In this document: positions 8,585-19,132 of the stretch, in pieces
How positions within the stretch are numbered: the stretch's first letter is position 1
Layout: every line of letters starts with the position of its first letter
Position numbers and translations under genes: made by a program
Notes under the pieces: model-generated
What the model saw: only the letters and a program-made list of their open reading frames with translations
What the model was told of the DNA's origin: nothing
Databases searched by the model: none
NCBI GenBank assembly: GCA_016208905.1
Contig: JACQXG010000007.1
Location: 1 to 55,591 of the forward strand
DNA from: Nitrospirota bacterium
Lineage (GTDB): Bacteria; Nitrospirota; Thermodesulfovibrionia; UBA6902
Reading direction: 5' to 3'
DNA length: 55,591 nucleotides

Positions 8585-9832
8585 ATGAATATTACAGGTC
8601 TTAAAGAAAAGACAATCGATGAGCTGACGAAAATGGCAAAAGAATTGAGTGTCGAGGGCGCGAGAGGTCTGAGGAAACAGGACCTGATTTTTGCTATCCT
8701 GCAGGCCCAGACTGAAAAAACAGGTCTGATTTTCGGGGAAGGAGTGCTTGAGATTTTGCCCGATGGTTTTGGTTTTCTCCGCTCACCCAATTACAGTTAT
8801 CTGCCGGGCCCGGACGATATATATGTTTCACCATCACAGATACGAAGGTTTAATCTCCGTACAGGAGGCCTTGTTACCGGACAGATAAGGCCGCCGAAGG
8901 AAAGTGAAAGATATTTTGCCCTTCTTAAAGTTGAAGCCGTAAACCATGAACCGCCTGAGGAGAGCATCGAAAGACCGTTGTTTGACAACCTCATACCCTA
9001 CTATCCTACTGAAGCAATTAATCTTGAATATTCCAAGACAGATTACTCTACAAGGATCATGGGACTTGTTACCCCGATTGGAAAGGGACAGAGGGGCATG
9101 GTCGTTGCAGCGCCGAGGACATGAAAGACAATGCTGCTTCAATCCATTGCCAAGGCTATAAAGAAGAACCATGCAGAAATCCATCTTATCGTTCTCCTTA
9201 TAGATGAAAGGCCGGAGGAAGTAACTGACTGGAAAAGACAGGTTGATGCGGAGATCATAAGCTCCACATTCGACGAGCCGCCTCAGAGGCATTTACAGGT
9301 TGCTGAAATGGTAATTGAAAGGTCCAAGAGACTTGTTGAAGCCAAAAAAGATGTTGTCATCCTTCTTGATTCCATAACCCGGCTTGCGAGGGCGTACAAT
9401 GCGGTGATCCCGGCAAGCGGTAAAGTACTTTCGGGCGGACTTGATTCCAACGCGCTCCAGAAACCTAAAAGGTTCTTTGGGACCGCAAGAAATATAGAGG
9501 ACGGGGGCAGCCTCACGATCATTGCTACGGCCCTCGTTGATACCGGCAGCAGGATGGACGACGTAATTTTTGAAGAATTCAAGGGGACGGGCAATATGGA
9601 ACTGCATCTTGACAGAAAACTGGTAGATAAGCGTATATTCCCGACGATCAATATCAATGCCTCAGGCACCAGAAAAGAAGAACTCCTTGTTGAGAAGAAC
9701 ATGCTTCAGAGAATGTGGATCTTAAGAAAGGTCCTTCATTCGCTAAGCACTGTGGAGAGTATGGAGTTTTTGCTGGATAAGATCAAAGGCACAAAGACCA
9801 ACCAGGAATTTCTTGATATGATGAATAAATAA
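8585..9832 (+). pseudogene. rho: transcription termination factor Rho, interrupted by one in-frame TGA at 9122-9124
   Basis: Rho N- and C-terminal halves are in the same frame on both sides of TGA; ...[27 protein letters not shown]... Confidence 0.92.
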
Positions 9833-9892
9833 CTTGACCCAAATAATGCAGACATTCGCATTATTGAAAATGCCTTTTTGGGAGATATTCAT

Positions 9893-10603
9893 TTATTCGA
9901 TATCATAGGCAGCATTCTGAAATGAGCTCCTTAGCAGTTCGTGAAAGTCCTTGAATTTCATTTTTTTCTTAATATGCTCTATATGATTTTCAACGGTCTT
10001 AAGACTAATGTTCAGGTTCCCGGCTATCTCACGTTTTTTTAACCCCATGCCAATGAGCTGATACACCTCCAGTTCACGATTACCGAGAAGCTCAATTGGA
10101 GATTGTTGATATTCTTTTTTCCTTTCAGTGAATTTATATAAAAATATTTCAGACAACTTATTGCTGACATATATATTTCCGCTCAGCACTGTTCTTAATG
10201 CTAATAATAATTTCCTGGATGGCTCCTGCTTCATAATATACCCTCTTGCCCCTGCCTTAAGACAGCGTTCAGCATATAGTGATTCATCATGCATGGAATA
10301 AACCAGGATCAGCATACCGGCGTAAGAATATGAGATGTTTTCAATAAGTCTGATTCCACTGCTTTTTTCAAGAGCAAGATCAACTATTACGATATCAGGC
10401 TTGCAATCCGCAATAGTTTGCATCGCCTGCGGGATATTCCCGGCCTCACAACAAAAGGTAAGGTCCTTTTCACGATTAATGATTTCTGAAATACCTTCGC
10501 GCATAATAGGATGGTCGTCAACTATAAAAACTTTATGCGTCTGTTCCTTATTCGCTGACCCGGAAGTATTCATGATATTTTTATCTCCTGTTTTATCATT
10601 CAT
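9893..10603 (-). CDS. LuxR/NarL family response regulator
   Basis: Receiver domain plus LGNRELEVYQLIGMGLKKREIAGNLNISLKTVENHIEHIKKKM. Confidence 0.93.
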   Translation of the reverse strand: MNDKTGDKNIMNTSGSANKEQTHKVFIVDDHPIMREGISEIINREKDLTFCCEAGNIPQAMQTIADCKPDIVIVDLALEKSSGIRLIENISYSYAGMLILVYSMHDESLYAERCLKAGARGYIMKQEPSRKLLLALRTVLSGNIYVSNKLSEIFLYKFTERKKEYQQSPIELLGNRELEVYQLIGMGLKKREIAGNLNISLKTVENHIEHIKKKMKFKDFHELLRSSFQNAAYDIE

Positions 10604-10604
10604 C

Positions 10605-12128
10605 TTACTCTGGCACTTTTTTTAAATCATCCTCCCTGCTATTGTCAATAAATGTACATGTTATACTTGTTCCCATATTGATTTCAGACTGGATATTCAG
10701 CTCCGCATTGATCATGTTCGCCCTGAAATTCATGATCTTCAATCCCAAACCATTTTTTTGTTTACGTCCATCAGAAATGCCTGTCCCGTCATCTTTAACT
10801 GTCAATTTGACAATATTTTTTTTTCTTGAAAGTCCGATATCAATACGCGCAGGTTTTCCATGTCTGACAGCATTGGTAATTGCCTCCTGGGCAATACGAT
10901 AAAGGTGTAAGACACCGGTTTTATTTTTCATTGTAACAAAGCCGCTGCTTTTAAAAAAGCATGGCACATTAAAATCTCTTGTAATCCTGGACGCAAGCCC
11001 TTCCAGTGACAACACTATATTGTCCTGATCGTTTTCCATGGGCAAACTCCCCTGCATCATGAATCTTAGATGCTCTTTCGCCTTATCAATTAGGAATGTG
11101 ATCCTTGACGCAAGCTCAGCCTCCGGCATCAATTTTTCTTGCAATATATTTTCGAGATTCTGACTTTTCAGTGAGAGCCCCGTGAGGAGCTGCCCAAGTA
11201 CGTCATGTAATTCATATCCTATTCGCTGCATTTCCCGGTCCTCAGTCTCGAGGATGGCTTTTTCCAGCAATTTACGTTCTCTTATCTCCTCCCGGAGCAG
11301 TTCATTTGTCGCTGTCAGCTCAGAGGTACGTTCTTCCACAAGCCCGGCAAGGCGCTCGCGGTGTTTATTTAACTCATCCTCAGTATTCTTTCGCTCGGTA
11401 ATGTCGCGTATAATACCCATAAAGGCCGGCTCCCCTTTATATTGAATAAGGCCGGCAGACAATTCCACATCCTTTGTCTCGCCTCTCTTGCAAAGGGTCT
11501 TAAATTCATATGTAGAGTGCACCCGCTTGCCTTCCATGCGGGCCTTGTATCTTTCGGCAATTAACGGCCGAAACTCAGGCGCAATAGTATCCATGACTTT
11601 CATCCCAAGGAGTTCCTCAACTGAATAGCCTACAATATCCGTCATGGCCCTGTTTACATATTTATAGACCCCCTCCTTAATAATAAACACCCCATCCTTT
11701 GCTTTCTCCACCAATAACGAATACTTCTCCTCACTCTCTCTTAACTCTCTTTCCATATTGAATTTATAAATCGCCATCTCAATGGAGCTCCGCATTTCAA
11801 TATTCGAAACAGGTTTGACCAGATAACCATATGGCTCCGTTATTTTTGCACGTTTCAATGTTGCGTCATCTGCATAGGCAGTGAGATAGATGACAGGGAC
11901 TCTATGCTTTGTACGCATTTGATCAGCAGTCTCAATCCCGTCCATCTCCCCCGCCAGTATGATATCCATCAGTACCAGATCAATTTTGTTTTCCTTCACC
12001 TTACTGATAGCATCATTTCCTGTTGCTGCAATAGACGGCACGATATATCCCAAATCCTCCAGCTGCCATTGCAAGTCCTTGGCGATAACAGCATTATCTT
12101 CGACAATCAATATTTTTAATTTTCCCAT
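10605..12128 (-). CDS. receiver-PAS-HisKA_3 hybrid sensor kinase
   Basis: KILIVEDNAVIAKDLQW receiver, PAS region, AILETEDREMQRIGYELHDVLGQLLTGL and HATPase motifs. Confidence 0.92.
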   Translation of the reverse strand: MGKLKILIVEDNAVIAKDLQWQLEDLGYIVPSIAATGNDAISKVKENKIDLVLMDIILAGEMDGIETADQMRTKHRVPVIYLTAYADDATLKRAKITEPYGYLVKPVSNIEMRSSIEMAIYKFNMERELRESEEKYSLLVEKAKDGVFIIKEGVYKYVNRAMTDIVGYSVEELLGMKVMDTIAPEFRPLIAERYKARMEGKRVHSTYEFKTLCKRGETKDVELSAGLIQYKGEPAFMGIIRDITERKNTEDELNKHRERLAGLVEERTSELTATNELLREEIRERKLLEKAILETEDREMQRIGYELHDVLGQLLTGLSLKSQNLENILQEKLMPEAELASRITFLIDKAKEHLRFMMQGSLPMENDQDNIVLSLEGLASRITRDFNVPCFFKSSGFVTMKNKTGVLHLYRIAQEAITNAVRHGKPARIDIGLSRKKNIVKLTVKDDGTGISDGRKQKNGLGLKIMNFRANMINAELNIQSEINMGTSITCTFIDNSREDDLKKVPE

Positions 12129-12144
12129 CTTATATATTTATATT

Positions 12145-12281
12145 TAGTAACTACTCAGGTTGTTTAGACTGTAGTGTGTTAGGACTGCTAGTTCAAAGGC
12201 TCTGAGCTTTGTGTGATCTCGCATGGTTATTCCCACCTATCCACCTAAACACCTACAGACTATCCACCTGAGTAGTTACTA
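12145..12281. repeat. inverted-repeat element with 8 bp-periodic arms
   Basis: tagtaactactcaggt (12145-12160) and acctgagtagttacta (12266-12281) are perfect reverse complements; inner arms continue imperfectly. Confidence 0.85.
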
Positions 12282-12369
12282 ATTTTCAATTATCAATTTA
12301 CAATTTTATCTGAATTAAAGCAAACTTTTCTTTGTGGGTGGAGTCAGCAGATAATTGTCAGTTCAAGAT

Positions 12370-12852
12370 TTACCATACTATCGTGACCGTAAGAGTTTCT
12401 GAATAAGGCCCTGCGGAGACATCCTGTATCGGCGGTATCCTGCCGTAAATCGTATTGACCGAAGGACTGCCTTTAAAAACTTTTTTCGTTACAGTCCTGG
12501 TATTCCCGCTGCCGTCTCCCCAGATATAGGTCCGGTTGTTGTCAGTGTAAAGGTTATATAATAACAGCTCGCTTCCGGCAGTAAGTTTCATGGACCTTGG
12601 ATTAAAACCTCCTGAATTTGGACTTGGCCCTATAGATATAGTGACCGTGGGCGGCGGACTCTCATTGCAATTGACGGTCACGGTGCCTGTTGTATCGAGG
12701 GGGCTTGCGGAAAAGACATTATAGCTGCCGAAGGTTACTGGTGTTGCGGAAACAGTGCATGCCGCAAATACATAGTTTGGATAATGCACAACTATCAGGG
12801 CGATAATAATAAATAGTAATTTTAGTTTCATTCTCATTTCCCTGCCGCACAT
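12370..12852 (-). CDS. spore coat U-domain secreted protein (pilus subunit/tip adhesin-like)
   Basis: Signal peptide, ACTVSATPVTFGSYNVFSASPLDTTGTVTVNC. Confidence 0.85.
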   Translation of the reverse strand: MCGREMRMKLKLLFIIIALIVVHYPNYVFAACTVSATPVTFGSYNVFSASPLDTTGTVTVNCNESPPPTVTISIGPSPNSGGFNPRSMKLTAGSELLLYNLYTDNNRTYIWGDGSGNTRTVTKKVFKGSPSVNTIYGRIPPIQDVSAGPYSETLTVTIVW

Positions 12853-15149
12853 ATTATTTTTCCAAGGTCCACAGACATCTCTTCACTGTCCGGAATGACT
12901 ATATCAAATTCGCACATTTTCCCCTTAAACATGATCTGTGCCGGATATGTCCCGGGGGGTACGTTCTCCACATAAAATTCACCGGCTGTGCCAACCATCC
13001 CTTCAATGGTCTTACCTTTTACCGGGATGTGCATTATGGCATATTCAACAGGGAACTCTGCCCCGTTTTCCAGCATATAAACGGAACCTGTAGCTGCCTG
13101 CATTTTGCTCACATCAAACTCCACTACGGACCCGCTTCTGAAAGGAGGCGTGATACGCCGGGTCAATGCCGCAATTGAGTAGTTGATCGGGATATCTTCT
13201 GCCTCTATATCAATCCTGTTATCATTAAAAGACTGGAGATTCGGAATAATGACTTCACCGTTTTTATTGGTACTTCCGATTTCATTGTTGTAAGAATACA
13301 CTCTTACACCCTCCAGGTCGCCGACCTTGATCTTTGCAAAGCTGTCGGTAATCGGCCTGCTGAAAAATATTGATTTTCCGATATACCCCATACCGCCGGC
13401 ATAAGATAGCCTGTAGCCGTTGGCTCCTGCCCTGTCACTTAACTCCATTCCATACATTCCGTATCTGTTCTGATAGTTCAAATTGCCGTCAATATTATTA
13501 AGGTCGCGGGTATTTTCTACATTGGCGTTAAACCCGAAACCTGTCCCGGTCGGCGGGCTTTTTTGTATACTTGCCTTTTTGACATCAGAGCCCTCACTGC
13601 CGCTGTAGCTGACAGCGCCTGAAATCTTCCCGCCCAGGTACATGCGCAGCCCCAGCATTATTTCATTTTTTGTTTCAACAGCCTTTGTTTCGCTTGCAGT
13701 CATAAAAAATGATGTATCTTTCGTCAGGGCCTTATTATATGAGACAGAAAACCTGGAAGTTTTACCGGCCTCATATGTGTCGAAATATGTATATGCCGCC
13801 GTTATAAAACCGGTTTTGCTCCATCCAAATCCTATTGAATTACTTATCAGGAATTTCGCCTTATCATCAGAAGGTTTAATTAAAAGATTAGAGTATTCCC
13901 TTGAGGCAGACTGTAACGAGACCATTATATTAATATTCCTGGCAATATAAGAATAACCCAGTGCCCCGTTTACCCCTGATACTCCCCTGTAACTGCTCGA
14001 GCCTAATGCTGCGTTCAAAACACCTGCTTGAGAAATAAGCACTGAGCTGCGTGCCCCGATATTTAAGAGATCTTTAGACGCCTCTGCTGAATATCCGATT
14101 TTGAGACTATTTGAGTAACCAAAATCATGACAGGCCAGAAATGCAGGATCTCCATAATCAAAGTTTTTTTGGCCGAAGTTTTCTCTTGCAAAACCAATGT
14201 TGTAACTATATTCATGAAGCCCATTTTTCAACAGGCGGTCAGTTGAGTAATATGACGTTGATATGGTCCTTTCTCTCCCATATATGTCGTGCATAACTAT
14301 CCTGGCAGTACCTGCCCCTCCTGTAGGCGGCAGATCATTGAACTCAAACTCTCCGGGGGAAAGGCTTTCTCTTTTGGCAAGGATGTCATTTAAATAAACT
14401 TCCGCTTCCGAAGGGGTATCAACGATTCCGCTCAAGTTCAATGAAGGAGATTTAACAAAATATGGAGAAAGAGAAAAGTTTTTTGATACCTGTATTCCTC
14501 CAAGCAATGTAGTTATTCCGGATGGCCCCGAGGATGCATTAACATCACCGACAGTGATGGTCCGCAGGTCCTTTCTGTCTGTAATTGTAAGGTTGGATAT
14601 AAGCCTTACGGCATTCTCGGTATCTTCTTTTTTTGTATAATTAAAAGTGGACCTGCCTAAATAATCGCCAATACCCATTCCCAGTTCACCTGCAACACTG
14701 ATCATTTCAAATCTGTCATAACGGCTGTAACCGCCGTAGTAGTTAAAAAATCCGGAAATATCTTTTGCTGTCTCCAGGGAATGAAGTCTTTTGACAGATG
14801 CATCCACGTACTGTTTTTTGAATAAATGCGATGCTGCTGTTATCTCCAGTGAAACTTCCTCCTGATTAATCCGGAAAACAAGATCGGGAATTGAACTGAG
14901 AGAGACATATTTTTCCCCGTCAAAAACAATATCCTTGCCCAGATCCTCCACGAGATCGGTCCTTTTAAGGTCGTCCCTTCTTATCCATATGTCATTGTCT
15001 TCAGTCAGGACCAGGAAGAACTCACCCTTGTCCTCTCCGTTTAACACTATCCTCAACACAATTAAGTCCCGGGCAAAAGCCGGATCTGAATGTAGAACAA
15101 GCTGGGCCATAATCAATAAGAAAAAGATGCTACGGAGCACACATCTCAT
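12834..15149 (-). CDS. fimbrial outer membrane usher protein (archaic chaperone-usher type)
   Basis: LSPGEFEFNDLPPTGGAGTARIVMHDIYGRERTIS; position between chaperone and SCPU genes; start placed at the internal MRCVLRS. Confidence 0.9.
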   Translation of the reverse strand: MRCVLRSIFFLLIMAQLVLHSDPAFARDLIVLRIVLNGEDKGEFFLVLTEDNDIWIRRDDLKRTDLVEDLGKDIVFDGEKYVSLSSIPDLVFRINQEEVSLEITAASHLFKKQYVDASVKRLHSLETAKDISGFFNYYGGYSRYDRFEMISVAGELGMGIGDYLGRSTFNYTKKEDTENAVRLISNLTITDRKDLRTITVGDVNASSGPSGITTLLGGIQVSKNFSLSPYFVKSPSLNLSGIVDTPSEAEVYLNDILAKRESLSPGEFEFNDLPPTGGAGTARIVMHDIYGRERTISTSYYSTDRLLKNGLHEYSYNIGFARENFGQKNFDYGDPAFLACHDFGYSNSLKIGYSAEASKDLLNIGARSSVLISQAGVLNAALGSSSYRGVSGVNGALGYSYIARNINIMVSLQSASREYSNLLIKPSDDKAKFLISNSIGFGWSKTGFITAAYTYFDTYEAGKTSRFSVSYNKALTKDTSFFMTASETKAVETKNEIMLGLRMYLGGKISGAVSYSGSEGSDVKKASIQKSPPTGTGFGFNANVENTRDLNNIDGNLNYQNRYGMYGMELSDRAGANGYRLSYAGGMGYIGKSIFFSRPITDSFAKIKVGDLEGVRVYSYNNEIGSTNKNGEVIIPNLQSFNDNRIDIEAEDIPINYSIAALTRRITPPFRSGSVVEFDVSKMQAATGSVYMLENGAEFPVEYAIMHIPVKGKTIEGMVGTAGEFYVENVPPGTYPAQIMFKGKMCEFDIVIPDSEEMSVDLGKIICAAGK

Positions 15150-15879
15150 TGCTGACGACAAAATCCTTTCCCATTGAGACCCTGTCTGTTTCAACATCTA
15201 TATGAAGGTTTTTGATTTTCAGACAATTCTCCTTTTCAATTTCAAAAGTATATTCCCTTGAATTGCCTGAGAGGAGATACCATCCGGCCATTTCGGCATT
15301 GAATACTTCTGTAAAGGTAGCATCTTTCCCTGATATCTTGATCGATTTTATTATAAAGTGAACATTCCCGCTGTTCTTGAGGGAGATATTGAGTTTACTT
15401 TTTGATAATGATATCTTTTCGATTTCCCCTTCCGGTGAAGGCTTGGAGGGCCCTATGAATATCGGGACTCCCAGATTCATAACTATTTGCAGCGTTGCGC
15501 CTTCTTCATGGCGTATCTCCGGCATCTCGCTGATAAACATCCTGTACGTCTTTTCCATTTGCCCCTGCGGCATTTTGTGCCCTATCCTTATTATCTTTTC
15601 TTCGCCGATTCCCATAGTGAGCATCCTTGGAAAAAATATAATATCGCCGGTCGGGGAGTAAGTCTGGTCATGTTCCCATAAAACTGTCTTAATTTCCAGA
15701 GAGACCGGCTTATCCGACATATTTTTTACAGTGAGAACGTTTGTCTTTTGCGTCCCATCAAAAAAAATCCTGATCGGGCTGACAGAAAAATTTGCCGGGA
15801 ATCCTTCTGCTGAGAGCAGAAAAAAAAATATTACACTGAGACTATAGACTGATATAAAACGACGGCTATCTTTTTGCAT
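15130..15879 (-). CDS. periplasmic pilus chaperone
   Basis: PapD-like MSDKPVSLEIKTVLWEHD and QMEKTYRMFISEMP. Confidence 0.87.
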   Translation of the reverse strand: MQKDSRRFISVYSLSVIFFFLLSAEGFPANFSVSPIRIFFDGTQKTNVLTVKNMSDKPVSLEIKTVLWEHDQTYSPTGDIIFFPRMLTMGIGEEKIIRIGHKMPQGQMEKTYRMFISEMPEIRHEEGATLQIVMNLGVPIFIGPSKPSPEGEIEKISLSKSKLNISLKNSGNVHFIIKSIKISGKDATFTEVFNAEMAGWYLLSGNSREYTFEIEKENCLKIKNLHIDVETDRVSMGKDFVVSNEMCAP

Positions 15880-15945
15880 CGGAAGATTATGCCCTTTCTT
15901 AAAGGTTATCTGTTGTTGTCAGTTCCGCTGTAAGTTAAATGGCAG

Positions 15946-15970
15946 AAAAAGGGAGCAGGGCCCCCTTTTT
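15946..15970 (-). terminator. hairpin after the major pilin gene, within the pilus operon
   Basis: aaaaaggg-agcagggcc-ccctttttt-type stem between 15989 and 15879. Confidence 0.65.
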
Positions 15971-15988
15971 CTACCTGTCAGTTCCGTC

Positions 15989-16459
15989 TTAGAAGTTAAT
16001 TTGAATGGCGATTGTCTGAGAATAGGAATCTGCAGACACATCCCACCCGCCGAGAATCTTGCCATAGAGGGTCATTGTTATAGGCGCATTACTTGGCGCA
16101 GTTCCCTTGCCTTTTAAGTTTCCGGTGATAGATGCCCATTCCTCTGCCCATGTGGCTTCGTAATAGACCTTGTAAGGGAGAATATCTGAATAGGTGGTTC
16201 CTGTCATTTGTCTTGTTGCGGCGATAGTGATATCATAAGCGGTATTTTTTGTGCATTTGAATTTCAGGGTACCGTTGGCATTAACCTCTCCGCCTGTCGG
16301 GTCGTAGGTGCCAAAGGCTATATCCGGCGACTGGGTGAAAGCACAGGCTGCGGCAACATTTGCGGTTGCCTGGAATGTTCCTTCTGTTATTCCTGCCATT
16401 GCGCTCCCGGCAGTCATAATCACAGCTAATGCCATAACTAATACAATTAATTTTTTCAT
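15989..16459 (-). CDS. spore coat U-domain protein, probable major pilin
   Basis: Signal peptide; NVAAACAFTQSPDIAFGTYDPTGGEVNANGTLKFKCTKNTAYDI. Confidence 0.87.
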   Translation of the reverse strand: MKKLIVLVMALAVIMTAGSAMAGITEGTFQATANVAAACAFTQSPDIAFGTYDPTGGEVNANGTLKFKCTKNTAYDITIAATRQMTGTTYSDILPYKVYYEATWAEEWASITGNLKGKGTAPSNAPITMTLYGKILGGWDVSADSYSQTIAIQINF

Positions 16460-16904
16460 TTAACTTACTCCTCCTTGATTTTTTTTACTTTTGTTTTTTT
16501 ACTGTAAAATTTGAAACGAGCTAATATGTTATTTAAGTTATTTTCTCTATAACCACCACCTTTCCTGTTTTGATTTACCACATCTTACCAGGGAAGTAAT
16601 TGGATTTCTCCCCGGTATAGCTATGCAGCGAATAAATCCCTGTAACCCTCAAGGAACATCCCGGATATCCTTGTCAAAGTCTGACTCGCCACAAATCAAA
16701 AAATGATTCTTGCTGTTTCGCCAGGTCGGCCAAGCTCGTTGGGCTTTCTTATCGGAATGCATACTGACAACTTAATGGGAGAATAATCTAAAATTGTTAT
16801 AGGTGAAAATCTAAAGCAGCGGGCAATAACCAATGATAAGACTTAAGAGTTATGTTAAGTAGCGATGAATAGAATGCTGATTGTTTTAAAACTACATGAT
16901 AAAT

Positions 16905-17363
16905 CTACATTGCACTTATTGTCATTGCGAGCGGCATCTGGTATGTGCCGGGTTTAGTGTCTGCCAATAGAAATAATCTCAGGTTTAATTCTTTTGTCTT
17001 ATACTTCATGCCGGGGTGCGGCATATGTAATTCCTGGTAATCGTGTGAAATTAAATAAGAGTTATACGTATCAAGAATTTTAATCTCTTTAATGCGCCTG
17101 TTGTCGAAGGCAAATGTTAACAGATATCCGTTGTTGGAATTGGTCCAGACTGAAAATATAAGCGCCTTACTGATATCAACATAGCCTCTCCCGATATCTG
17201 CTCCAGTGACTGTATAAATGTTTTCATGATGAAGGACTTCATACTTAACAGCCGGTGCAACAAAAGCGCTTACATGCATAGAACCTTTGCTTTCAGCACA
17301 GTAAACGGCTGTCGCAGTCATATGCAAGGCCAATACTCCCGCTATGCCGGCTATTATTTTCAT
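16905..17363 (-). CDS. hypothetical secreted protein, possible pilus-associated subunit
   Basis: Signal peptide; C-terminus KPGTYQMPLAMTISAM resembles a subunit terminal beta strand. Confidence 0.6.
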   Translation of the reverse strand: MKIIAGIAGVLALHMTATAVYCAESKGSMHVSAFVAPAVKYEVLHHENIYTVTGADIGRGYVDISKALIFSVWTNSNNGYLLTFAFDNRRIKEIKILDTYNSYLISHDYQELHMPHPGMKYKTKELNLRLFLLADTKPGTYQMPLAMTISAM

Positions 17364-17382
17364 TTTATTTCACATTGGCTAA

Positions 17383-17398
17383 TGCTATTTCAGTGCCA
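17383..17398 (-). promoter_or_regulatory. candidate sigma-54 promoter
   Basis: minus strand TGGCAC-TGAAA-TAGCA versus consensus TGGCAC-N5-TTGCA, just upstream of 17363. Confidence 0.55.
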
Positions 17399-17614
17399 GG
17401 CTGTAACTGGATGAAATTAAACAATAAGTTATTTACGCTATAAAAATACTGGGCGATTATGACATGAAGCCAATGGGAGATATCCCTATCAGTCAATTGC
17501 GCTATCTCGCTGATTTATAAATATAAATGTTGTTGGAGTCTGTTATTTTATGAAAAAGTATGTAAAAACTATATAGGGCGATTGCGCCCGTTGTCTAATG
17601 CAAATACTGTAGGG

Positions 17615-18961
17615 CTATTTCCGGCCCAGACCATACTTATTGAGTTTACGACCTAGCGCCCTTCTGCTTATGCGCAGCAGGGATGCAGCATTCGATTTAT
17701 TACCGCCCGCAGCTATGAGGACCTGCTGAATATGATTTCTTTCCATCTCATCAAGTGGCAAAATAGATGGACCTCTTTCCTTTGTCTGTCCTGAAAAATA
17801 TGACGGGAGATCCTGGGACCTGATGAAATTAACGGTTGTAACAAGAATGGCCCTCTCAATAACATTTTCCAGCTCCCTGATATTCCCCGGCCAATTATAG
17901 GACATAAAAATACGCTTCACATCCATTGTTATCCCGCGAATATTTTTATTGATCTTTTTGTTTAAACGGTCCAGAAAAAAGCGGCTGAGCAGGGGAATAT
18001 CTTCTTTTCTTTCCCTCAATGGCGGGATATTAATAGTTACTACAGAGAGCCTGAAAAAAAGGTCCTCACGGAAATTCCCTTTTTTAACCTCCTCTGCGAG
18101 ATCAACATTGGTAGCGGCAATAATTTTACAGCCTGCCTTCATGGACTTTGTGCTTCCGACGCGCCTGAACTCACCGTCCTGTAAAATGCGGAGGAGATGC
18201 GGCTGGAAACTTAACGGCATATGACCTATTTCGTCAAGAAAAATTGTCCCGTTCCCTGCAGCTTCAAAAAGACCTTCTTTATTGGACACTGCGCCTGTAA
18301 AGGCCCCTTTCACATGCCCGAATAGTTCACTCTCAATCAGATTCTCTACCAGTCCGCTGCAGTTACATACAATAAAAGGTTCATTTGGCGCCGGACTCAG
18401 CTTGTGAACTGCTTTTGCCAATACTTCTTTCCCTGTTCCCGTATCTCCCTGAATCAACATGGTCCTGTAATAAGGGGCTATCCTCTTAATCATTGTGAAG
18501 ATATCAAGGACCTCAGGATTCTTGCTTACCATATCAGCAAAGATATATTTTTCCTGAAGGGCGGTTTCTATTTTAAGAATTTCTTTACGGTGACGATCGT
18601 GTTCCCCTGTCCTTATGACTATTTCCCTGATCTGCTCGAGGTCAAAAGGCGTGCCGATACAGGCTGTTGCCCCGCATTTAATTGCCTCAATGGCCTGCGC
18701 ATCATCTTCCCTTGTGCCGACGCATATTATTTCTATCCGTGGATCAAGCTGTTTTATTTTTTTAATGGTGGGGGTGACGTCGTCATTGCAGAATTTACAT
18801 GAACAGCTGAAAAAAAGAATATCAAGATATCCCCTGGATATCTCATCGAGTAAATTCTCCCCATGATAAAGATCGAATACTTCAACGTCTTCTTCATGGA
18901 GGACCGGCTTTATCTTTTCGCTGAAATCCTCGTCTAAATATAACAGGGCCTTGAGTTTCAT
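17615..18961 (-). CDS. NtrC-family sigma-54-dependent response regulator
   Basis: Walker A GDTGTGKE, GAFTGA loop (GHVKGAFTGAV), C-terminal Fis-type HTH. Confidence 0.96.
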   Translation of the reverse strand: MKLKALLYLDEDFSEKIKPVLHEEDVEVFDLYHGENLLDEISRGYLDILFFSCSCKFCNDDVTPTIKKIKQLDPRIEIICVGTREDDAQAIEAIKCGATACIGTPFDLEQIREIVIRTGEHDRHRKEILKIETALQEKYIFADMVSKNPEVLDIFTMIKRIAPYYRTMLIQGDTGTGKEVLAKAVHKLSPAPNEPFIVCNCSGLVENLIESELFGHVKGAFTGAVSNKEGLFEAAGNGTIFLDEIGHMPLSFQPHLLRILQDGEFRRVGSTKSMKAGCKIIAATNVDLAEEVKKGNFREDLFFRLSVVTINIPPLRERKEDIPLLSRFFLDRLNKKINKNIRGITMDVKRIFMSYNWPGNIRELENVIERAILVTTVNFIRSQDLPSYFSGQTKERGPSILPLDEMERNHIQQVLIAAGGNKSNAASLLRISRRALGRKLNKYGLGRK

Positions 18962-19132
18962 ATTATATCTATTGTTATATGAACTGGAAAAGCTTTCTTT
19001 AAGGGGAAGGCTTAACGCTATAAATATAACAACTATTCTTAATTTCTACAAGACAAAATTGCTTTCAAAATAATGAGGTGGTTTACTTAAATCCGATAAT
19101 ATTGACTTACTTATAATGTATCTTTAAACTTA

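Noticed and set aside
9122-9124. Genome-wide UGA=Gly recoding, or selenocysteine
   Set aside because: TGA terminates several clear genes in the window; the expected residue is the Walker A Gly, and no SECIS-like feature could be supported.
8552-9832. Two separate genes, or a frameshifted rho
   Set aside because: Both halves are in the same frame, separated only by one TGA codon, so this is a nonsense codon in one gene.
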